A DNA stretch of 64,000 nt. Source: Mammaliicoccus sp. Dog046 (GTDB lineage: Bacteria; Bacillota; Bacilli; Staphylococcales; Staphylococcaceae). A program made the position numbers and the translations under genes. The stretch covers positions 2,100,499 to 2,164,498 of the forward strand of contig NZ_CP120131.1 of assembly GCF_034039665.1 (NCBI RefSeq). Reading direction: 5' to 3'. The notes under the pieces were generated by a model. That model made no database searches. It saw only the letters and a program-made list of their open reading frames with translations, and was not told the DNA's origin. The stretch's first letter is position 1. The number at the start of each line of letters is the position of its first letter. Of the stretch, positions 18,007-25,940 are shown piece by piece.

Positions 18007-18729
18007 TTATTGGGATATCATACGATCTCTTTTTGGTGTATATGAAAGCATTGACGTTAACGTTTCAAACTCTTCTTTCGTTAAGTCTCTCCATTCACCA
18101 TATTTAAGTCCATCCACTTTAATATTCATGATACGAATTCTTTTCAACTTGTTAACGTTATATCCTAACGCTTCACACATTCTACGTATTTGACGATTAA
18201 GCCCTTGCGTTAAAATAATTTTAAACGTACGATCATTGATTTGTTCCACTTTTGCTGGAAGTGTCGTTTGATCTAAGATTTCCACACCAGAAGACATCTG
18301 TTTAATAAAATCTTTCGTAATCGGCTTATCAACAGAAACGACATATTCCTTCTCATGTGCATTTTCAGCGCGCAAAATTTCATTCACGATATCGCCATCA
18401 CTCGTAAGTAAAAGCAATCCTTCAGAATCTTTGTCTAATCTACCAATATGAAAAATACGTTCAGAGTGATTAACATAATCAACAACATTACCTTTAATAT
18501 GACGTTCAGTTGTTGAAGTAATACCACGCGGTTTATTTAAAACGATATAGACATAGCCCTTATCAATCGTGATAACCTCACCATCAACCTTAACAACATC
18601 CGAATCTTCTACTTGTGAACCCAATGTAGCAAATTCATCATTGATCTTCACCCTTTTATCAGTAATCCATTTATCAGCACCACGTCTAGAACAAACGCCA
18701 GCTTCACTTAGAAATTTATTAATTCTCAT
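18007..18729 (-). CDS. rluF: 23S rRNA pseudouridine synthase, RluF-like
   Basis: RsuA/RluB/E/F family enzyme. An S4 RNA-binding domain starts at MRINKFLSEAGVCSRRGADK. The catalytic Asp lies in GRLDKDSEGLLLL, and GLNRQIRRMCEALGY matches the RluF subgroup, which modifies U2604 in 23S rRNA (E. coli numbering). The start at 18729 gives the canonical S4 N-terminus and has AGAGAGG upstream, though at a long distance. It shares direction with the aldo/keto reductase and may be co-transcribed. Assignment to RluF rather than RsuA/RluB rests on motif only. Confidence 0.85.
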   Translation of the reverse strand: MRINKFLSEAGVCSRRGADKWITDKRVKINDEFATLGSQVEDSDVVKVDGEVITIDKGYVYIVLNKPRGITSTTERHIKGNVVDYVNHSERIFHIGRLDKDSEGLLLLTSDGDIVNEILRAENAHEKEYVVSVDKPITKDFIKQMSSGVEILDQTTLPAKVEQINDRTFKIILTQGLNRQIRRMCEALGYNVNKLKRIRIMNIKVDGLKYGEWRDLTKEEFETLTSMLSYTPKRDRMISQ

Positions 18730-18820
18730 AACTATGCGTACCTCTCTCATCTACTATATTTCTATTTTACATGATGCGTTTCATTAAAACAAAAAAAGAA
18801 ACAAATATTGGAGGATTAAA

Positions 18821-18850
18821 ATGATTTGGGTGAGGTGGATGTTTGGTTGA
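18821..18850 (+). other. Ten-codon micro-ORF with strong ribosome site, possible gene remnant
   Basis: ATG at 18821 has TTGGAGG six bases upstream but reaches a stop after nine residues (MIWVRWMFG). The family B array begins six bases after the stop. Either a very short peptide or the surviving start of a gene lost when the repeats formed. No promoter was identified. Confidence 0.25.
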
Positions 18851-18855
18851 ATCGC

Positions 18856-19230
18856 GAGTTAACTCCTCAGTTAATCCTAGAGTTGAGTCATGTCGTGAGT
18901 TAACTCCTTAGTTAATCCAAGAGTTGGCCCATGTCGTGAGTTAACTCCTTAGTTAATCCAAGAGTTGGCCCATATTGTGAGTTAATTCCTTAGTTAATCC
19001 AAAAGTTGGCCCATGTCGTGAGTTAATTCCTTAGTTAATCCAAGAGTTGAGCCATGTCGTGAGTTAACTCCTCAGTTAATCCAAGAGTTGAGCCATGTCG
19101 TGAGTTAACTCCTTAGTTAATCCAAGAGTTGGCTCATGTCGTAAGTTAATTCCTTAGTTAATCCAAGAGTTGGCTCATGTCGTAGATTAACTCTTTCATT
19201 AAGCGACGACTTTGCTTAAAAGATTTCTAA
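18856..19230 (+). repeat. Family B 41-bp tandem array B1
   Basis: About eight units with an exact 41-bp period start at 18856 and 18897 and continue to about 19184. Each unit reads GAGTTAACTCCTTAGTTAAT, then CCAAGAGTTGGCCCATGTCGT with small variations. TTAACT and AGTTAA within the unit can form a 6-bp hairpin with a 4-base loop. The last, degenerate unit (GTCGTAGATTAACT…ATTAAGCGACGAC) recurs at the end of array B2 in opposite orientation. No coding potential. Confidence 0.93.
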
Positions 19231-19285
19231 TAAAAATAACAAAAATTCCATTTTTTAGGTTAAAATAGACTTGTAAAAAATAAAA

Positions 19286-19317
19286 AAAGCCACACCTCTA
19301 AAGGGTGTGGCTTTCAA
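19286..19317 (-). terminator. Terminator after mpfA–DUF3817
   Basis: AAAGCCACACC…GGTGTGGCTTT stem with A-run and T-containing tail, two bases from the stop codon at 19319. Confidence 0.88.
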
Positions 19318-19318
19318 T

Positions 19319-19633
19319 TTATTCTATTATATTCTGGTACGCATTGCTTCTTACAAAGTATCTATCTAATATAAACGTTCCAAATGGTACGAAAGCTAAT
19401 ACAAATGACATGATTGGCCACTTCAAATGAACTTTTACAATAAAGGCCATAATGAATAGCGTGATAACATAAAGTGTAAATAATCCTCCGTGCATCATGC
19501 CGACGACTGTAACAACATTGGGATTATTCAACATATATTTAATTGGCATTGCTATTAACACTAATAACAATAATGAGCCACCTTCTAAATATCCTGTAAA
19601 TCTATATAATGATGTTAAAGTTGTTTTGTTCAC
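19319..19633 (-). CDS. DUF3817 family membrane protein
   Basis: A 104-residue protein with three to four membrane helices. The features YRFTGYLEGGSLLLL, MHGGLFTLYV and the C-terminal FVLAFVPFGTFILDR match the DUF3817 (YdzA-like) family, whose function is unknown. It lies three bases after mpfA on the same strand and shares its terminator, so it is the second gene of a two-gene operon. Confidence 0.88.
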   Translation of the reverse strand: MNKTTLTSLYRFTGYLEGGSLLLLVLIAMPIKYMLNNPNVVTVVGMMHGGLFTLYVITLFIMAFIVKVHLKWPIMSFVLAFVPFGTFILDRYFVRSNAYQNIIE

Positions 19634-19636
19634 TTT

Positions 19637-20983
19637 TTAGTCCTCATCTTCTTCGTCTAAATCTAACATATTTTTACGTTCTTTAATAAATTCTTTATGC
19701 AGTGCAACTGTTTTGATTTGATGATTTTCAACATCTATAACTACCCACTTATCATGGTCCGTATCGATATAGTCATCTTTCTCAATTTCTGGATTATGTG
19801 CTTGTAACCATCCACCGATTGTATCTATATCATCTGAGTCTGAAAATTCAATTCCAAATTGTTCTTCTATCTCGGATAGTGTCACACGTCCATTAATCTG
19901 ATACGTATCTTCACCAGTCTTAATGACATCGTTCACTTCATCGTCATCAAATTCGTCACGAATTTCACCAACAATTTCTTCAAGTATATCTTCCATTGTG
20001 ATTACACCAGCTGTTCCACCATATTCATCTATAACTAATGCCATATGAACATGATCTTTCTGCATTTTTATCAATGCATCACTGATTCTTGTAACCTCAT
20101 GTATTAAAGGTAAATCATGAATATAATTGTTAATTTTAATATGTGCACCTGAAGCATATTCTGTTAAAAATTCTTTTACGTTAATAAATCCTTTAATATG
20201 GTCTTTATCTCCATCTACTGTGATTGGATAACGTGTGTAATGGTGTTCGTTTATGATATCTAACAATTCTTCTATATTAAATGGTTCTGTTAGAGTAATC
20301 ATTTGTGTTCTAGGCACCATGATGTCTTTTGCTAATCTTTCATCGAATGAGAAAATATTTTGCATATAAGCAAGTTCAGTATGGTTAATTTCACCACTCT
20401 GATAACTTTGTGTCATGATAAGCTTTAATTCTTCTTCTGACATTGCTTGTTCTTCATTCGTAGGCTGAATACCTATCATCCTTACTAAAATACGTGCCGC
20501 ACCGTTCATTGACCAAATTAATGGTTTCATCACGATACCAAAATAGTACAATGGTCTACCGAAGACTAATGTAAGTCGTTCTGCTTGTTGTATCGCAACA
20601 GTCTTAGGTGCAAGTTCACCAACAACTACGTGAATAAAAGTAACAATTAGAAAACTAATAATCATTGAAAATGTAGTCGTTAAAGCATCTGGTAAACTGA
20701 AAAAGTCTAATACTGGATGAATCAACACTTCAAATGTTGGTTCACCAATCCAACCTAATCCTAGTGATGTTACTGTAATACCAAGCTGACACGCAGATAA
20801 ATAATAATCTAGTTCTTTTACCATCTTGTGTACGATTTTTGCTGACTTACTTCCTTCTGAAATCAATTGTTCAATTCTAGTCATACGGACTTTAACAAGT
20901 GCGAATTCAGATCCTACAAATACCATTGTAAATGCAATTAATACAAAGAAAATAATAAAGTTTATTATGGTCGAAATTTCCAA
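19637..20983 (-). CDS. mpfA: CNNM/CBS-domain membrane protein, magnesium-efflux type MpfA
   Basis: A 448-residue protein: CNNM (DUF21) membrane domain at about 1–190 with the helix VALVKVRMTRIEQL-like opening, two CBS domains (about 205–330) and a C-terminal CorC/HlyC domain. S. aureus MpfA of this type protects against high Mg2+ and is probably a Mg2+ exporter; earlier annotations say hemolysin. The start is an unusual TTG, directly preceded by an in-frame TAA. A GGAGGTGA site lies 20 bases upstream, with a CCCTA(N4)TAGGG hairpin in between that would shorten the effective distance. The leader is described separately. Confidence 0.88.
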   Translation of the reverse strand: MEISTIINFIIFFVLIAFTMVFVGSEFALVKVRMTRIEQLISEGSKSAKIVHKMVKELDYYLSACQLGITVTSLGLGWIGEPTFEVLIHPVLDFFSLPDALTTTFSMIISFLIVTFIHVVVGELAPKTVAIQQAERLTLVFGRPLYYFGIVMKPLIWSMNGAARILVRMIGIQPTNEEQAMSEEELKLIMTQSYQSGEINHTELAYMQNIFSFDERLAKDIMVPRTQMITLTEPFNIEELLDIINEHHYTRYPITVDGDKDHIKGFINVKEFLTEYASGAHIKINNYIHDLPLIHEVTRISDALIKMQKDHVHMALVIDEYGGTAGVITMEDILEEIVGEIRDEFDDDEVNDVIKTGEDTYQINGRVTLSEIEEQFGIEFSDSDDIDTIGGWLQAHNPEIEKDDYIDTDHDKWVVIDVENHQIKTVALHKEFIKERKNMLDLDEEDED

Positions 20984-21143
20984 TTAGTTCCCTATTTCTA
21001 GGGATTCACCTCCAAATATTTTGCGGTGACGTCAATGTCACCTGGTTATAATTTTGTCCTACTGATTGTGCAACTTTTTCTGTATTTAAAACTAAATCCT
21101 TCCCATTGAGCGTCACCTCCCCCGATATTAGCATATTATTTCA
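20984..21143 (-). promoter_or_regulatory. Structured leader of mpfA with alternative pairings around the ribosome site
   Basis: On the minus strand a GGTGAC(N6)GTCACC hairpin (21025–21042) sits ahead of the GGAGGTGA site (21006–21013). Its 3' arm can instead pair with GGTGA of the ribosome site, or over 7 bp (CGTCACC with GGTGACG at 21111–21117) with the 5' end of the leader. A second hairpin CCCTA/TAGGG (20990–21003) lies between ribosome site and TTG start. This is the layout of a translational switch; the signal is unknown. Confidence 0.5.
21006..21134 (-). CDS. Possible leader peptide ORF upstream of mpfA
   Basis: An ATG at 21134 opens a 42-codon frame (starts MLISGEVTLNGKDLV, ends SPQNIWR) whose TGA lies inside the mpfA ribosome site. 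The predicted transcription start falls within a few bases of the ATG, so translation would be almost leaderless; a GTG six codons in, preceded by GGGGGAG, is an alternative. The residue composition looks protein-like. Ribosome movement through it would disturb the hairpin and uncover the mpfA site. Confidence 0.45.
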   Translation of the reverse strand: MLISGEVTLNGKDLVLNTEKVAQSVGQNYNQVTLTSPQNIWR

Positions 21144-21171
21144 AGTATAACATATTTTTACACCAATTCAA
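21144..21171 (-). promoter_or_regulatory. Predicted sigma-A promoter of mpfA leader
   Basis: TTGAAT (21166–21171) and TATACT (21144–21149) on the minus strand are separated by 16 bp. Confidence 0.6.
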
Positions 21172-21194
21172 ATTAAACATCTCTTCATTGTTGA

Positions 21195-21992
21195 TTATAT
21201 CACAGCTGTTTGCTGATGCTTCACAATAAATTGCGTACTAATCTTATTGAATGCGTCTGGCTGATCAATATTACACACATGTCCTGCTTGTTCGATAACT
21301 TCTAAAGAAAAATTCTCGTTTTCCTTTACTAATCTTTCTACTGGAGGCATAAATAAATAATCTTCTTCTCCCATAACAAAAAGCGTGGGTATGTCTCGTG
21401 TCGCAACTTGTAAATGCGTTAAATATGGATTTACAAGTCTCGTCAATTTCACCCACTTAATAAAGTGCTTCTGAGAAACTTTTTTAGCTTCATTAATAAA
21501 TCTCAATCTAGATTCTTCGTGTGATTTTTTAGGCATGATAATGTATGCGAATAATTTATAAAGCAACATGTAAGGTACAAAATTCATAATCGTTCGCCCG
21601 ATGGCTAATAAAAATTTTGTTCTTAAATTAACATTTATAATCGCGCCACCAAGTACTAATGTTGATATTTTTTCTGGATATGATTCAGCCATCGTTTGGC
21701 CTACTATAGTACCTAGACTCATACCTATAATATGTGTTTGCTTAATATTTAAATGATTCAATACATCTACGACTTCTTTCGCTAATTGCTTAAATGAATC
21801 ATTTTTCTTCCATTCTTTATTAGCAGATTTACCGTGACCGCGTAAGTCTACCAATAAAACATTAAAGTGTTTTCGGTAATATCTCATTTGTTTAAACCAA
21901 ATTGAGGAACTGCCGCCTGCACCATGAAGCAATGTAACCCATTCTGAGTCATCTGATTTTATTATCGTTTTATAATATAACATTTTTAGCAT
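21195..21992 (-). CDS. Alpha/beta hydrolase
   Basis: A 265-residue alpha/beta hydrolase fold protein. The oxyanion HGAGGSSSIW, nucleophile elbow GMSLGT (Ser), acid GEEDYLF region and catalytic His in QAGHVCNID are all present, with a cap domain around residues 125–190. Family members are esterases, lipases or C–C hydrolases, and the substrate cannot be inferred. GGGG lies four bases before the first ATG and twelve before a second, leaving the start ambiguous by three codons. The gene stands between mpfA's leader and fruA without shared regulation. Confidence 0.85.
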   Translation of the reverse strand: MLKMLYYKTIIKSDDSEWVTLLHGAGGSSSIWFKQMRYYRKHFNVLLVDLRGHGKSANKEWKKNDSFKQLAKEVVDVLNHLNIKQTHIIGMSLGTIVGQTMAESYPEKISTLVLGGAIINVNLRTKFLLAIGRTIMNFVPYMLLYKLFAYIIMPKKSHEESRLRFINEAKKVSQKHFIKWVKLTRLVNPYLTHLQVATRDIPTLFVMGEEDYLFMPPVERLVKENENFSLEVIEQAGHVCNIDQPDAFNKISTQFIVKHQQTAVI

Positions 21993-22084
21993 CTATCCCC
22001 ATGTTTACCATATTCTACATAACGAGCTGATATGTAAGTTAATCATATAAAAATTTACCTCATAATTCAATTTTAAAACATAAA

Positions 22085-22136
22085 AAAACACGCGGATAAC
22101 ATAGAATGGCTTTCCCTATGTTATCCGTGTGTTCAT
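22085..22136 (-). terminator. Terminator after the fru operon
   Basis: Long stem ACACGCGGATAACATAG pairing with CTATGTTATCCGTGTGT around a short loop, nine bases from the fruA stop codon. Confidence 0.9.
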
Positions 22137-22144
22137 TTCTTTCA

Positions 22145-24079
22145 TTATTCTGCTTCTTCAGCTATTTCTAATTGTTCTTTTGTTAATTTTGGTTTGATTA
22201 AACCGTAAATGATTGCTGAAATCAATGCACCGACAACAATTGCTAATAACGTTTGTAGTACATGACCAAAGTCAGTTGCAAAGATAACAAATATTCCGCC
22301 GTGAGGTGCTTGGATATTAGAACCTAATCCTAATGCCAATGCACCACCAATACCTGATCCAACCATCATTGATGGAATTACACGTAAAGGATCGGCTGCT
22401 GCAAATGGAATGGCACCTTCAGTAATAAATGAAAGACCCATCACATAGTTTGGAACGATTGAACCTTTTTGTGCTTTTGTAAATTTCTTTCTGAAAATAA
22501 GCATCGCTGTTGCAATTGCGATTGGTGGAATCATACCACCTACCATTGCTGCAGTAATTGCTGTTGCATTACCTTCTGTTAAAGCAGCTGTACCGAATAC
22601 ATAAGCAGCTTTGTTAAATGGTCCACCCATATCGATAGCCATCATTGCACCTAATACTAATCCTAATAACATTACATTAGATCCTGACAAGCTGTTTAAT
22701 CCATCTAATAGTAAATTGTTCAACCATGATGTTGGAGGATTAATCACATAAATCATTAATAACCCTGTAATACCTACTGATAATAATGGATAAATTAATG
22801 TTGGTTTTAAACCTTCGAACATTTGTGGTAACTTTTTAAATACATATTTAATTCCTTCAGTAAGATAACCTGCAAGGAAACCGGCAATTAAACCACCGAT
22901 AAATCCAGATCCACCAGCTACTGCTAACGTACCACCGACTAAACCAGATGCGAACCCTGGTTTATCCGCAATACTACGTGCGATGAAACCTGCTAATATT
23001 GGAATGATTAATTGGAACGCACTTTCGTTACCAATCTTCCATAAGTTTGCAGCAAATTCATTATATTGCGCATTTTTTGGATCGAATGAATTTTCGCCAA
23101 ATAAGAATACGATTGCCATTAAGATACCACCAGAAATAACAAGTGGTAACATATTAGAAACACCGTTCATTAAATGTTTATAAATGACTTTAGAAACTTT
23201 TTGTTTTTCATTACTTGTTGAACTTGTTTGTTTTCCACCTTTAGCCACAAATGGCTCACGTGACGTATCTTGTGCCATGTTAATTAATTCTTCAGGACGT
23301 TTAATACCGTCTGCAACTGGTACTTGGATGACATTCTTTCCATCAAAACGGTCAGTTTCAACATGCACATCCGCAGCTACAATAATACCTGAAGCTTTCT
23401 CAATATCTTCATCAGTTAAATGGTTCTTAATTCCACCTGAACCATTTGTTTCAACTTTGATTGGCACACCCATTTTTTTAGCTTTATTTTTCAATGCGTC
23501 TGCAGCCATGTACGTATGAGCGATACCTGTTGGACAAGCTGTAACAGCTAATACTAAACCTTCATTATCCGTATCCGCTTCGTCTGTCGTAGCAACGGCA
23601 GCTTCTGTCGTTTCGTCTGATGCTTCATCGTCATGCTTGTTAATAATATCAAGTACTTCTTCTTTGCTCTTAGCTTGTAACAATTCAGCTCTCACATTCT
23701 CATCCATCAGAATGCCTGATAATTTAGCAAGTGCATCTAAATGTGTTTGTGCGCCTCCAGCTGGTGCTGCAATCATAAAGAATAAATGTGCTGGTTGCAT
23801 ATCTAATGATTGGTAATCTACACCTTCAATAGATTTACCAAAAGCAATTGCTGCTGATTGAACTGCATCTGTCTTGGCATGTGGAATCGCTATTCCTTCA
23901 CCTATACCAGTTGTACTTTGTGATTCTCTAGCATGAATTGCTTCTTTAAATGTTGCTTCATCACTTAATTTCCCAGCTTCATTAAGTTGTGATACTAATT
24001 CATCAATCACATTATCTTTACTTTGTGCTGATAAATCCATTGCAATGGTTTCTTTAGTTAATAGTTCAGTTATTCTCAA
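22145..24079 (-). CDS. fruA: PTS fructose transporter, EIIABC fusion
   Basis: A 644-residue permease that takes up fructose and phosphorylates it to fructose-1-phosphate. Order: EIIA domain with His67 in IAIPHAK, an acidic linker, EIIB with Cys182 in ACPTGIAHTY, then EIIC with about ten membrane helices. The start is TTG with GGGAGG eight bases upstream. It lies 18 bp after fruK in the order fruR-fruK-fruA, identical to other staphylococci. Confidence 0.96.
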   Translation of the reverse strand: MRITELLTKETIAMDLSAQSKDNVIDELVSQLNEAGKLSDEATFKEAIHARESQSTTGIGEGIAIPHAKTDAVQSAAIAFGKSIEGVDYQSLDMQPAHLFFMIAAPAGGAQTHLDALAKLSGILMDENVRAELLQAKSKEEVLDIINKHDDEASDETTEAAVATTDEADTDNEGLVLAVTACPTGIAHTYMAADALKNKAKKMGVPIKVETNGSGGIKNHLTDEDIEKASGIIVAADVHVETDRFDGKNVIQVPVADGIKRPEELINMAQDTSREPFVAKGGKQTSSTSNEKQKVSKVIYKHLMNGVSNMLPLVISGGILMAIVFLFGENSFDPKNAQYNEFAANLWKIGNESAFQLIIPILAGFIARSIADKPGFASGLVGGTLAVAGGSGFIGGLIAGFLAGYLTEGIKYVFKKLPQMFEGLKPTLIYPLLSVGITGLLMIYVINPPTSWLNNLLLDGLNSLSGSNVMLLGLVLGAMMAIDMGGPFNKAAYVFGTAALTEGNATAITAAMVGGMIPPIAIATAMLIFRKKFTKAQKGSIVPNYVMGLSFITEGAIPFAAADPLRVIPSMMVGSGIGGALALGLGSNIQAPHGGIFVIFATDFGHVLQTLLAIVVGALISAIIYGLIKPKLTKEQLEIAEEAE

Positions 24080-24097
24080 TGTAATGCCCTCCCTGTA

Positions 24098-25012
24098 TTA
24101 AATGTGTTTAATAACCACTTCAGAAATAATTTTCTCTATATCATTCAATTCTGCCAAGTCAGCATTAAATGCAGTTGCTGTTCCACAACTTACGGCTAAT
24201 TTAAATGATGATTCTATATCTTTTCCAGTTTCTAAACCAGCGACCATACCTGCTACAGTACTGTCTCCAGAACCTACTGTATTGACTACTTGTCCGTTTG
24301 GTACGATTGCTTTTAATTTAGTATTTGCATCTACATAAATGGCACCTTCGCCACCTAGTGATACGATAACTGCTTGTGCACCTTCACTTAATAGTTCTTT
24401 AGCACAGTCGATGACTTCTTGATCTGTATCTATACTTTTATTAAATATTTCTTCTAATTCTGTTTTGTTCGGTTTAACGAATGCAGGTCCATAAGAAAGG
24501 ATTGATTTCATTAATGATTTTTCTGCATCGACAATCAATTTTGCGCCAGTAGCTTTCAAGATTTCAGCAACTTCTTGATAAACCGGTTTCGTTAACGAGC
24601 TTGGCACGCTTCCAGCAATAATCACTGTATCTGCTGCACTTGTATTTTTCATTTTTTCTAAAAATTGCTCGTAATGATTAGAACTAATATCTGGACCTGG
24701 TCCATTAATTTCAGTTTCTAAACCAGATTTCAACTTAACATTGATTCTAGTGTCATCTTCAACTTCAACGAAATCGGTTTGAATATCCGATTGCGCTAAT
24801 GCGTCTTTAATAAATTCACCTGGGAATCCACCTACAAAACCTGTAGCAGTGTTGTCTACATTTAATGTCTTAAGTACTCTTGAAACATTAATGCCTTTCC
24901 CACCTGCAAATTTATTTGTTTCGTGCGCTCTGTTTAATTCACCGACTTCAAATTGTTCTGTAAACATTACATAATCAATTGATGGATTAAACGTAACTGT
25001 GTATATCATCAT
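24098..25012 (-). CDS. fruK: 1-phosphofructokinase
   Basis: PfkB-family sugar kinase of 304 residues that converts fructose-1-phosphate to fructose-1,6-bisphosphate. GGKGINVSRVLK near the N-terminus and NTVGSGDSTVAGMVAG with the catalytic Asp near the C-terminus are the two PfkB signatures. The start overlaps the fruR stop (ATGATGA), with GGAGG just upstream; the second of two ATG codons has the better spacing. Called fruB in some staphylococcal annotations. Confidence 0.95.
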   Translation of the reverse strand: MMIYTVTFNPSIDYVMFTEQFEVGELNRAHETNKFAGGKGINVSRVLKTLNVDNTATGFVGGFPGEFIKDALAQSDIQTDFVEVEDDTRINVKLKSGLETEINGPGPDISSNHYEQFLEKMKNTSAADTVIIAGSVPSSLTKPVYQEVAEILKATGAKLIVDAEKSLMKSILSYGPAFVKPNKTELEEIFNKSIDTDQEVIDCAKELLSEGAQAVIVSLGGEGAIYVDANTKLKAIVPNGQVVNTVGSGDSTVAGMVAGLETGKDIESSFKLAVSCGTATAFNADLAELNDIEKIISEVVIKHI

Positions 25013-25767
25013 AATCCTCCATTTATATTATATTTTTCTTTAAATTGATCCATGTTGCTAATATTATTTACTGCCTTTTCAGATGTTAACACTTCAATAG
25101 AATGTTCATAAGTAACCTCAGCAAATGATACTTCATTAAATTTCGAATGATCAATTAATACATAGACTTGTGAAGATAAATGTATTGCTTTTTCTTTCAT
25201 TTCAGATTCATTAGGATCTGGTGTTGTAAGTCCATATTTCAAATCAATACCATTCATTCCTATAAAAGCTTTATCAAAACGATATCTTTCTAGTGATTTC
25301 ACTGCATTAGCACCAATATTTGCATAAGTAGTCGATTTCACTTCTCCGCCGGTCATATACACACGAATGCCTTTGTCTAATAAAGGTCTTACATGCGTAA
25401 GTCCATTTGTTACAACAATAATGTCTTGCTGATCAATAAATGAAATCATTTCTAAAGTTGTAGTCCCTGCATCGAGGTAAATCGTATCTCCATCAGAAAT
25501 AAGTCGTGCTGCTGATTGAGCAATTTCCCTTTTTTCATCTTGATGTCTTAATTCTTTATCTGTCATGTTTCTTTCTTCATGACGCTGTGCTATATGCATT
25601 GCACCACCATGAACACGTTTCAGCATGCCATTCTTCTCCAATTGTGATAAATCTCTTCTAATAGTAGAAGTACTAGATTCTGTTAATTGAATAAGCTCTT
25701 GTAGCGATACTGTTTCCCGTTGATTTATCGTTTCGATGATTAATTGATGTCGTTCCGCTGTCAACAT
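25009..25767 (-). CDS. fruR: DeoR family repressor of the fructose operon
   Basis: A 252-residue DeoR regulator. The N-terminal winged helix (RHQLIIETINQRETVSLQELIQLTESSTSTIRRDL) is followed by a sugar-phosphate isomerase-like sensor domain with DAGTTTLEMI, TNGL and GMNGID motifs; DeoR relatives bind phosphosugars such as fructose-1-phosphate. It is first in its own operon, and four TCATTCAA-type boxes upstream suggest autoregulation. Confidence 0.94.
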   Translation of the reverse strand: MLTAERHQLIIETINQRETVSLQELIQLTESSTSTIRRDLSQLEKNGMLKRVHGGAMHIAQRHEERNMTDKELRHQDEKREIAQSAARLISDGDTIYLDAGTTTLEMISFIDQQDIIVVTNGLTHVRPLLDKGIRVYMTGGEVKSTTYANIGANAVKSLERYRFDKAFIGMNGIDLKYGLTTPDPNESEMKEKAIHLSSQVYVLIDHSKFNEVSFAEVTYEHSIEVLTSEKAVNNISNMDQFKEKYNINGGL

Positions 25768-25789
25768 ACAATCACCCCTGTTCTATGAT

Positions 25790-25852
25790 AGAATAAAACG
25801 TTTTCATTCAAATGTCAATCACATTCAACCACTTTCATTCAAAATCATTCAA
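25790..25852 (-). promoter_or_regulatory. fruRKA promoter with FruR boxes and a cre-like site
   Basis: Minus-strand TTGACA (25813–25818) and TATTCT (25790–25795) are 17 bp apart. Copies of TTGAATGA-type boxes lie at 25804–25811, 25821–25828 (one mismatch), 25835–25842 and 25845–25852, overlapping the −35. ATGAAAACGTTTTAT (25793–25807) differs from a catabolite response element by one key base and fills the promoter spacer, suggesting CcpA repression as well. Confidence 0.8.
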
Positions 25853-25940
25853 AAAATTTTTTTCGTTTTATAAGTCTAAATATTTTATGCACTAAACGAT
25901 TATTGGTATACTTTTTTAGTATATTTTTAGGAGGCGTATT

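Noticed and set aside
20984-21143. M-box or yybP-ykoY riboswitch upstream of mpfA
   Set aside because: The leader is only ~150 bases long and I see neither the M-box core nor the conserved loop of the manganese riboswitch.
23184-23519. 111-codon plus-strand frame inside fruA, and similar antisense frames in other genes
   Set aside because: Lies wholly within a well-supported gene on the opposite strand and has no recognisable domain or ribosome site.
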